Source: Bacteroidales bacterium UBA3289 (GTDB lineage Bacteria; Bacteroidota; Bacteroidia; Bacteroidales; UBA932). Taken from it: a DNA stretch of 34,136 nt. The stretch is from the NCBI GenBank assembly GCA_002361625.1, contig DETL01000014.1, positions 229,800 through 263,935 on the forward strand. Direction: 5' to 3'. The notes under the pieces are model-generated. The model ran no database searches, was not told the DNA's origin, and was given only the letters and a program-made list of their open reading frames with translations. This document shows, piece after piece, positions 17,973 to 25,291 of the stretch. The first letter of the stretch is position 1. Every line of letters starts with the position of its first letter. The position numbers and the translations under genes are program-made.

Positions 17973-18003
17973 TTGCAAAAATAGAATAATTTATCTATTT
18001 TTA
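17973..18003 (+). promoter_or_regulatory. Candidate promoter of the NRPS gene
   Basis: TTG (17973-17975) lies 20 bp before TATTTTTA (17996-18003), which matches TAnnTTTG except for the final G. The predicted start is near 18008-18010, about 10 bases before the ATG at 18020. It overlaps the opposed promoter of the transferase gene almost completely. Confidence 0.5.
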
Positions 18004-18008
18004 CCAAA
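17976..18008 (-). promoter_or_regulatory. Promoter of the phosphopantetheinyl transferase gene
   Basis: On the minus strand TTTG (18008-18005) is followed after 21 bp by TATTTTTG (17983-17976), a full consensus match. The GTG start codon begins 5 bases after the -7 box, so the mRNA would have little or no leader. Confidence 0.65.
17977..18002. repeat. 26-bp dyad in the divergent promoter region
   Basis: AAAAATAGA (17977-17985) and TCTATTTTT (17994-18002) are perfect inverted repeats around the 8-base centre ATAATTTA. The two arms contain the two opposed -7 boxes, so the dyad either arises from them or is an operator for a dimeric regulator. Confidence 0.6.
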
Positions 18009-18019
18009 TTGTTTGGCAC

Positions 18020-21000
18020 ATGCCGTCAGAAACACAAACAATTAGACCACAGATCGTCATGAGATTTCCCCTCTCCCAAAGCCAGCAGGGTATCTACTAT
18101 GCCTGTGTAACTTCTTCCGAAACCCCGACGAATTACCAGAACCCCGTCCTGTTCGACCTTCCCTCGGACGTGGACCTGGAAAAAGTCCGGAGCGCCGTTT
18201 ATGACGCCCTCTGCGCCCATCCGTCCCTGGCCTCCCGCATCGTCGTGGACGAGGAGGGGACGCCCTGGGTGGAAAGCGGCAGTTTCCTGCCCAAGGAGGA
18301 GGCGGTTCCGGTGATCACCGTCCGTACGCTGGACGAGGCGGAGCCCGCCCTGGGTGCCGCCATGGACATCCATGGGGAACGGCTGTATCGCTGCGCCATC
18401 TATCAGGGGGCCGAAGGAGCCGCCTGGCTGTATGTCGATTTCCACCATATACTTTGCGACGGATTCTCCCTCGTGCTGATGCTGCGGGAGATCGAGCGCT
18501 GCTTCAACGGGAAGAAACCCGCCGGCGAGTGGGTCGATGGCGGGACCATCGCCCAGGAGGAAGAGGCGCTGCGGGCCGACGAGGCCCGGATGGCCGAGGT
18601 GCGGGACTGGTATGCGAAGACCTTCTGCGATGCGGCCGAGACGGATTCCCTGCCGCTCCCGCAGAGCACGCAGGCCGGTACGCCGTCCCGGATGAATTAC
18701 AAGCATTTCCCGCTGAACATCGCCAAGGAAGACATCCAGGAGATCTTGCGCAAATGGGATGTCGGCGAAAGTACGCTGATGCAGGCGGCCTGGGGCTTGC
18801 TCCTGGCGGCCTACAGCGCCGAGGACAAGGCCTCTTACTGCACCGTTTATTTCGGCCGCAGCGACCGTCGCACCCTGTCCACCGTCACGATGATGGTCCA
18901 TACCCTGCCCGTGTTCGTCCAGGCGGGCGGGGACACACCGCTGGGCGATGTGTTCACGGCGCTTTCCGACCAGATGCAGAAAACCCAGGACATGCAGTTC
19001 TACGCTTATCAGGACGCCGTGAAGGATCTCGGCCTGAACAACCAGGTCGCCTTCGTGTACCAGGGTTCCGTCCTGAACAGCAAGCGCGGCCTGCATTTCG
19101 GGGAGAGTCCCGTGCATTACGAGGATCTGCGGCAGCCTGCGCCGGGCTGGAAGCTGTGTGCCGAACTGTTCGAGACCGATGGCGTCTATTCCCTCAAGAT
19201 CGCCTATGACAGCGCCGATTACGCGGATACGTTCATGGAAGAGCTTGCCAAGAGTTACGAGGCGGTCCTCCATTCGATGATGACGGCAGAAACCGTGAAG
19301 GAACTGGAATACGCCACGCCGGAGCAGGTGAAGTGGCTGGACGGACTGAATCCCGGACTCCAGTCTCCGGACGCCCTCCCGACCCTCGTGGAGCGTTTCC
19401 GCCAGCATGTCGCCGAGCGGCCGGACGACATCTTCTGCGTGGCCGGTGACAAGCGGCTCACCTTCGCCGAGGTGGACCGGCTTACCGACAGCATCGACCC
19501 GTCCTATACCGTCCGCTGCGGGGAGCGCGTGGTGGGATTCTCCGTCCCCCGCGACGAGAGGATGGTGCTGGCCCCCCTTTCCATCGCCAAGGCCGGCCTC
19601 ACGTCCCTTCCCCTGGACAGCAGCTATCCCGAGGAGCGGCTTTCCTTCATGAAAGAGGACGCATCGGCCTATGACGGCGACGACGCCCTCGTGATCCTGT
19701 ACACCAGCGGCACCACGGGGACGCCCAAGGGCGTGATCCTCACCGAGAAGAATTTCCGCGTCTTCGCGGACTACAATACCCGGAACATCCACCTGGATGC
19801 CGGCTCGCGCTACGCGACCTATGCCGGTTACGGTTTCGACGCCTTCCAGATGGACCTCTGGAGCTGCGTCTGGGCCGGCGCGACCATATACATCATCCAG
19901 GACGACATCCGCTTCGACCTTGCGGGGCTCAACGACTATCTGGCGAAGGAGGGGATGACCCACGTTTTCATGACTACCCAGATGGCCACCCAACTGGCGC
20001 TCAATTTCCCCGACATCCCGGGCCTGAAGTGGCTGGGAACGGGCGGAGAGAAGCTCATGAGCCTGGATCCGCCGTCCTATGCCCTGCTCAACGCCTACGG
20101 ACCCACGGAAGCGACCGTGTACGTGTGCAGCCACTATGTCGATAAGAACGAACCCAATATCCCCATCGGCAAGCCCAATGGCGACGTGGAACTGTTCATC
20201 GTCAACCGCTATGGGAAGCAGCTCCCCTGGGGCGCCTCGGGCGAACTGATCATCGCCGGGCCGCAGGTGGCCGCCGGCTATCTGAACCAGCCGGAGAAGA
20301 CGGCCGCGGCTTTCGTGGACTGGAATGGCAAGCGGGTGTACCGCACCGGCGATGTCGTCCGCTACCGCGAGAACGGGGATATCGAATTCGTGGGCCGGAA
20401 GGACGGCCAGGTGAAGATCCGCGGTTTCCGCATCGAACTCAAGGAGGTGGAGGCGGTCATCCGGGAGTTCCCGGGCATCAAGGACGCCACGGTACAGGCC
20501 TTCGAGTATCCGACCGGCGGCAAATACATCGCCGCCTACGTCGTGTCCGACGAGAAGGTCGATGTCAAGGCCCTGAACGCCTTCATCATGGACCGGAAAC
20601 CGCCCTACATGGTTCCGGCGGCCACGATGCAGATCGACGCCATCCCGCTGAACCAGAACCAGAAAGTGAACCGCCGCGCCCTGCCCGAACCGGTCATCGG
20701 CGCCGGCATCGAGGCGGAGGAAGAATCCAACGCCCCGCTCAATGTCCTGGAGCAGCAGCTCAAGGACATGGTCGCCTCCGTCGTGAACACCGACGCCTTC
20801 GGCCTGACGACGGACCTCCGCATGGCCGGACTGACCTCCATCCTGGCGATCAAACTGGCCACGCAGATCTACAAGCGATTCGGCGTCCAGCTGGATTCCA
20901 AGCTCCTCGCGGGCGGCGGAAGCATCCAGACGATCGAAAACGAGATTCTTGCGCAGACCGTCCTTTCCGGGAACGTCGCGGCTCCCGCCGATTCCCGGGA

Positions 21001-24000
21001 GGAGGCCGCCGCGGACGCCGTCCCTGCGTCCGTCCCGCTGTCCTACTCCCAGACGGGCGTGTATTTCGAGTGCATGAAGAATCCGATGTCCACGCTGTAT
21101 AACACGCCGATGTGCCTGCATCTTCCCGATGACGTCACGGTCGATGCCCTGCGCGCGGCGGTGCAGAAAGCCGTGGCGAACCATCCGGCCCTCTTTGTCC
21201 AGTTCACCACCGATGAAACGGGCGTCGTCCAGGTCATGGGCGACCGCGAAGCGCCGGTGGAGGTGGAGGAGTACACGATGACCGAAGAGGAGGCCGACGC
21301 CTTCCGCCAAGGCTTCGTCCATCCCTTCAACCTCGCGAAGGAGCGCCTCTTCCGCTATGCCATCATCAAGACCGAAAAGAACCTGTACCTGTACTGCGAC
21401 ATCCATCACCTGGTGTGCGACGGCTATTCCTACGACCTTTTCATCCACGAACTCTGTGACCTCCTGGACGGAAAGGAAATCGAACCGGAGATGTGCAGCT
21501 ACGCGCAGTTCGTCACCGAGCAGAAAGCAGCCGAGCAGGGCGAAGACTTCGCCGCTTCCGCCGCTTTCTTCCAGGAGCGCCTCGCCGATGTGGAGAGCGT
21601 GACGGAAGTGGCTCCGGACCTGACCAATCCCCGGCCGCAGGGAGAAAACGGCCGCGTGTTCGAACCCCTCGTGTGGAAAGACGCCGAGCAGCTGGCCAAG
21701 GCCCAGGGCGTCAATCCTTCCGCCGTCCTGCTGAGCGCCGTCTTCTACAGCCTGGCCCGTTTCTCGGGCAGCGACGACGTGTGCATCACCACCATCTCCA
21801 ACGGCCGCAGCAACCTGAAGGTGTCCAATACCATGGGCATGTTCGTGAACACCCTGGCGCTCCGTGCGAAAATCGGCGGCCAGAGCGTGAAGGAATTCCT
21901 GCACGAAAGCGCCGCAACCTTCGAACAGACCCTCGCCCACGAAAACTATCCTTTCGCCCGCATCGCCGCCGACTATGACCTCAAGGCCGACATCATGTTC
22001 GCCTACCAGATCGGCGTCCTCAGCGACTACCGCGTGGGCGGAAAACCGGTGCAGGTCGATGAAACCATGGAACTCAACGTTCCCAAGTTCAAGATCGCCT
22101 TCTACATCACCGAGGTGGAGGGCAAGCCCTCCGTCGCCATCGAGTATGACAACGGCAAGTACAGCGAGGCCATGATGCAGAGCCTCGCCCGGAGCGTGGT
22201 GAAGGCCGTCAGCGCCTTTGCCACCGATGCCGGGGCGCCGCTCCGCGGCCTGTCCCTGGTGGACAAGAAGCAGGCGGCCCTGCTGGACGGTTTCAACGCC
22301 ACGGACGTGGACTATGACGCGACGCAGACCATCGTTTCCCTGTTCCGTGCCCAGGCCGCCGAAACGCCGGACAACCTGGCCGTCGTGTATCATGACGTGC
22401 GGCTCTCGTACAAGGAGGTGGATGAAAAGACCGATGCCATTGCGGCGCAGGTCCGGAAGATCGCCGGCGAAGGCCCCGAGACCGTGGTGTCCATTCTCAT
22501 CGGCCGCAGCGAGTGGATGGTGCTCTCCGCCCTGGGCGTGCTCAAGTCCGGTTGCGCCTACCAGCCGCTGGATCCCAGCTACCCCGCCGAGCGCCTGAAC
22601 TTCATGATGCAGGACGCCTCCGCCAAGTTCCTCATCGCCGAGGAAGAACTGCTGGAGAAAGTCGATTACAAGGGGCCTGTGCTGCTGACCAAGGACCTGG
22701 CCGATGTCCGGCCGGAGCCCGGTGCAGCGGGCCGTTCCGCCAAGCCGGAAGACCTCCTCATCCTGCTGTACACCTCCGGCTCCACCGGCCAGCCCAAGGG
22801 CTGCCAGCTGGAACACCGGAACCTCGTGGCCTTCTGCCACTGGTACCGGCGCTACTATGGGCTCAAGCCGGGTGACAAGGTGGCCGCCTACGCCTCCTTC
22901 GGCTTCGACGCCTGCATGATGGACATGTATCCGGCGCTCACCACGGGCGCGGCCGTCGTCATTGTCGGCGACGACATCCGCCTGAACCTCCCGGATCTGA
23001 ACAAATACTTTGACGAAGAAGGGGTTACGCACTCCTTCATGACCACGCAGGTGGGCTGCCAGTTCGCCATGAACTGCGAGAACCATTCCCTCCGCCACCT
23101 CTCCGTGGGTGGAGAGAAGGTGCTGCCGCTCACCCCTCCGGCGAATTATCAGTTCCATAACGGTTACGGCCCGACCGAATGCACGATCTTCACGACCACC
23201 TATCCGATGAAGGAGTTCGAACAGAACGCCCCCATCGGCAAACCGCTGGACAACCTGCGCCTGTTCGTCGTGGACAAGGATATGAACCGCCTCCCGCTCG
23301 GCGCCGTGGGTGAATTGCTGGTATCGGGACCCCAGGTGGGTCGCGGCTACCTGAATCTTCCGGAAAAGACGGCCGAGACCTTCATCGAGTGGAACGGTCT
23401 CCGCTGTTACCGGACGGGCGATGTGGTCCGCTATCTCCCAGACGGCAACATCCAGTTCGTGGGCCGCAGCGACGGCCAGGTGAAGATCCGGGGCTTCCGC
23501 ATCGAGCTCAAGGAAGTGGAGGCCGTGATCCGGGAATTCAAGGGCATCAAGGACGCCACGGTCCAGGCCTTCGACTATCCCAGCGGCGGAAAATTCATCG
23601 CCGCCTATATCGTCAGCGACGAAAAGGTGGACGTACAGGCGCTGAACGCCTTCATCAAGGAGCGCAAGCCGCCGTACATGGTCCCTGCCGCCACGATGCA
23701 GATCGACGCCATCCCGTTGAACCAGAACCAGAAGGTGAACCGGCGCGCCCTGCCCGCCCCGCAGATCCAGGTCGAGGAGCGCGAGTACGTGGCTCCGGAA
23801 GGCGAGCTGGAGAAGCTCTTCTGCGACATCTTCGCCGGGATCCTGTCCCTGGACAAGGTGGGCGCCACGGACAATTTCTTCGAACTGGGCGGCACGTCCC
23901 TCATGGTGACCAAGGTCATCATCGAAGCCGACAAGGCCGGCAAGCACGTGGCCTACGGCGAAGTCTTCGACCATCCCACGCCGCGCCTGCTGGCGCAGTT

Positions 24001-25234
24001 CGTGAGCGGAGCAGCCCCGTCAGCGGAGACCGATACCGTCGTGGAGAGTTTCGACTACAGCGGCATCGACGCCATCCTGCAGCGGAATAACGTGAAGACC
24101 TTCCTGGAAGGGAAGCGGCAGTCCCTGGGCAACGTCCTCCTGACCGGAGCCACGGGCTATCTCGGCATCCACCTGCTGCGCGAACTGATCGACTCCGACG
24201 CCAAGACCATCACTTGCCTGGTGCGTTCCAAGAGCCAGGAGACCGCCGAACACCGCCTCAAGAACCTGCTCTTCTATTATTTCGAAACCTCGTTCACGGA
24301 CCTGTTCGGCAAGCGGCTTTTCGTCGTGTGCGGCGATGTCACGGCCGATTTCGGAAAGGCCATTCCGGAAGGGTATCCGGCTATCGACACGGTGTTCAAT
24401 TCGGCGGCCAACGTGAAGCACTTCTCCAAGGGAACCGACATTGAGGACGTGAATATCGGCGGAGCCCGGCGCTGCGTGGACTTCTGCCTGCGTACGAAGG
24501 CCCGGCTCGTCCATATCTCCACCACGTCCGTGGGCGAGATCTGGATCGACCGCGGAGACGGCAGCCCGGTTCCCCAGCTGGACGAGCGGAAACTCTGGTT
24601 CGGCCAGTTCCTGGACAACCGCTACATCCATTCGAAGTTCCTGGCCGAGCGCCTGATCCTGGAAGCCGTCGCCCATCATGGGCTGAACGCCAAGGTGATG
24701 CGCGTGGGTAACCTGTCCCCGCGCAGCTCCGACGGTGAGTTCCAGGCCAACTTCAACTCCAACAGCTACATGGGTCGGCTCAAGGTGTTCCATATCCTGG
24801 GCTGCTGCCCGGTTGACAGCTACGATGAACCCACGGAGATGTCTCCGATCGACGAAACGGCGAAAGCGGTGGTGCTCCTGGCTTCCACGCCCAAGGAGTG
24901 CACGGTATTCCAGCCCTTCAACAACCATACGGAGCTGCTGGGCGACATCCTGACGGTGATGGAGAAGGAAGGCGGCTCCATGCGTTTCGTGGAGATCGGA
25001 GAGTTCCAGCAGGCCGTCGCCCTGGCCGGACAGGATCCGGAGAAGGCGAAGCTGCTGGCCGCCATGCTGGCCTACCAGGATGTGGCGCACGGACAGCGCG
25101 CCCTGACGATCGAACGGGACAACCGCTATACCTGCAACGTGCTGCACCGGCTGGGCTTCAGCTGGAGCGACACGTCCAGCGAGTATATTACCCAGATGAT
25201 CCGCCAGATTGCCGCCTTCGGCTTCTTCGAGTGA
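18020..25234 (+). CDS. Two-module nonribosomal peptide synthetase, C-A-T-C-A-T-R
   Basis: A 2404-residue synthetase. Domains: C1 (about 14-440, active HHILCDG at 142-148), A1 (about 450-890, YTSGTTGTPKG from Tyr561, NAYGPTE, core lysine in NQKVNR), T1 (about 905-985, Ser940 in GLTSI), C2 (about 1010-1440, HHLVCDG at 1129-1135), A2 (about 1450-1915, YTSGSTGQPKG from Tyr1584), T2 (Ser1960 in LGGTSL) and reductase R (about 2030-2404, GATGYLG from Gly2043, YIHSK at 2202-2206 as the catalytic Tyr and Lys). The R domain releases the thioester with NAD(P)H as an aldehyde or alcohol. A leading C domain suggests N-acylation of the first residue. Predicted product: an acyl-dipeptide aldehyde or, if not acylated, a pyrazinone. 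A1 appears shortened before its A3 motif. An alternative start is Met14 (18059). The activating transferase is divergent from it. Confidence 0.95.
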   Translation: MPSETQTIRPQIVMRFPLSQSQQGIYYACVTSSETPTNYQNPVLFDLPSDVDLEKVRSAVYDALCAHPSLASRIVVDEEGTPWVESGSFLPKEEAVPVITVRTLDEAEPALGAAMDIHGERLYRCAIYQGAEGAAWLYVDFHHILCDGFSLVLMLREIERCFNGKKPAGEWVDGGTIAQEEEALRADEARMAEVRDWYAKTFCDAAETDSLPLPQSTQAGTPSRMNYKHFPLNIAKEDIQEILRKWDVGESTLMQAAWGLLLAAYSAEDKASYCTVYFGRSDRRTLSTVTMMVHTLPVFVQAGGDTPLGDVFTALSDQMQKTQDMQFYAYQDAVKDLGLNNQVAFVYQGSVLNSKRGLHFGESPVHYEDLRQPAPGWKLCAELFETDGVYSLKIAYDSADYADTFMEELAKSYEAVLHSMMTAETVKELEYATPEQVKWLDGLNPGLQSPDALPTLVERFRQHVAERPDDIFCVAGDKRLTFAEVDRLTDSIDPSYTVRCGERVVGFSVPRDERMVLAPLSIAKAGLTSLPLDSSYPEERLSFMKEDASAYDGDDALVILYTSGTTGTPKGVILTEKNFRVFADYNTRNIHLDAGSRYATYAGYGFDAFQMDLWSCVWAGATIYIIQDDIRFDLAGLNDYLAKEGMTHVFMTTQMATQLALNFPDIPGLKWLGTGGEKLMSLDPPSYALLNAYGPTEATVYVCSHYVDKNEPNIPIGKPNGDVELFIVNRYGKQLPWGASGELIIAGPQVAAGYLNQPEKTAAAFVDWNGKRVYRTGDVVRYRENGDIEFVGRKDGQVKIRGFRIELKEVEAVIREFPGIKDATVQAFEYPTGGKYIAAYVVSDEKVDVKALNAFIMDRKPPYMVPAATMQIDAIPLNQNQKVNRRALPEPVIGAGIEAEEESNAPLNVLEQQLKDMVASVVNTDAFGLTTDLRMAGLTSILAIKLATQIYKRFGVQLDSKLLAGGGSIQTIENEILAQTVLSGNVAAPADSREEAAADAVPASVPLSYSQTGVYFECMKNPMSTLYNTPMCLHLPDDVTVDALRAAVQKAVANHPALFVQFTTDETGVVQVMGDREAPVEVEEYTMTEEEADAFRQGFVHPFNLAKERLFRYAIIKTEKNLYLYCDIHHLVCDGYSYDLFIHELCDLLDGKEIEPEMCSYAQFVTEQKAAEQGEDFAASAAFFQERLADVESVTEVAPDLTNPRPQGENGRVFEPLVWKDAEQLAKAQGVNPSAVLLSAVFYSLARFSGSDDVCITTISNGRSNLKVSNTMGMFVNTLALRAKIGGQSVKEFLHESAATFEQTLAHENYPFARIAADYDLKADIMFAYQIGVLSDYRVGGKPVQVDETMELNVPKFKIAFYITEVEGKPSVAIEYDNGKYSEAMMQSLARSVVKAVSAFATDAGAPLRGLSLVDKKQAALLDGFNATDVDYDATQTIVSLFRAQAAETPDNLAVVYHDVRLSYKEVDEKTDAIAAQVRKIAGEGPETVVSILIGRSEWMVLSALGVLKSGCAYQPLDPSYPAERLNFMMQDASAKFLIAEEELLEKVDYKGPVLLTKDLADVRPEPGAAGRSAKPEDLLILLYTSGSTGQPKGCQLEHRNLVAFCHWYRRYYGLKPGDKVAAYASFGFDACMMDMYPALTTGAAVVIVGDDIRLNLPDLNKYFDEEGVTHSFMTTQVGCQFAMNCENHSLRHLSVGGEKVLPLTPPANYQFHNGYGPTECTIFTTTYPMKEFEQNAPIGKPLDNLRLFVVDKDMNRLPLGAVGELLVSGPQVGRGYLNLPEKTAETFIEWNGLRCYRTGDVVRYLPDGNIQFVGRSDGQVKIRGFRIELKEVEAVIREFKGIKDATVQAFDYPSGGKFIAAYIVSDEKVDVQALNAFIKERKPPYMVPAATMQIDAIPLNQNQKVNRRALPAPQIQVEEREYVAPEGELEKLFCDIFAGILSLDKVGATDNFFELGGTSLMVTKVIIEADKAGKHVAYGEVFDHPTPRLLAQFVSGAAPSAETDTVVESFDYSGIDAILQRNNVKTFLEGKRQSLGNVLLTGATGYLGIHLLRELIDSDAKTITCLVRSKSQETAEHRLKNLLFYYFETSFTDLFGKRLFVVCGDVTADFGKAIPEGYPAIDTVFNSAANVKHFSKGTDIEDVNIGGARRCVDFCLRTKARLVHISTTSVGEIWIDRGDGSPVPQLDERKLWFGQFLDNRYIHSKFLAERLILEAVAHHGLNAKVMRVGNLSPRSSDGEFQANFNSNSYMGRLKVFHILGCCPVDSYDEPTEMSPIDETAKAVVLLASTPKECTVFQPFNNHTELLGDILTVMEKEGGSMRFVEIGEFQQAVALAGQDPEKAKLLAAMLAYQDVAHGQRALTIERDNRYTCNVLHRLGFSWSDTSSEYITQMIRQIAAFGFFE
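20405..20692 (+). repeat. Copy 1 of the near-identical adenylation C-terminal subdomain (A1)
   Basis: Residues 796-891, from GQVKIRG to RRALPEP. By eye 87 of 96 residues match the second copy at 23474-23761, while the upstream cores of A1 and A2 are much less alike. This is duplicated or gene-converted sequence inside the synthetase. Confidence 0.85.
23474..23761 (+). repeat. Copy 2 of the near-identical adenylation C-terminal subdomain (A2)
   Basis: Residues 1819-1914, from GQVKIRG to RRALPAP. It differs from copy 1 at only nine positions, mostly conservative (for example E/D, T/S, Y/F, V/I). Confidence 0.85.
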
Positions 25235-25243
25235 TTCCCGCCC

Positions 25244-25274
25244 TTTGCGTTGTCAAAAACAAATCCTAACTTTG
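25244..25274 (+). promoter_or_regulatory. Promoter of the phosphatase-STAS-ybeY-mnmG operon
   Basis: TTTG (25244-25247), 19 bp, TAACTTTG (25267-25274): a full match to the Bacteroidota consensus, starting 10 bases after the NRPS stop codon. Predicted start near 25279, leader about 13 bases. It argues that this operon is separate from the synthetase. Confidence 0.78.
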
Positions 25275-25291
25275 CCGCCCGGAACTGAATC

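Noticed and set aside
17387..18019. Longer reading of the phosphopantetheinyl transferase from the GTG at 18019
   Set aside because: The extra residues (VPNNLVKIDKLFYFCN) come from the AT-rich promoter region, lie upstream of the predicted transcription start and do not look like the family.
18026..23974. Very long open frame (1982 codons) on the minus strand opposite the NRPS gene
   Set aside because: It mirrors a strongly biased GC-rich coding strand, has low-complexity His/Gly/Asp-rich translation with no recognisable domain, and the plus-strand NRPS has complete catalytic motifs throughout.
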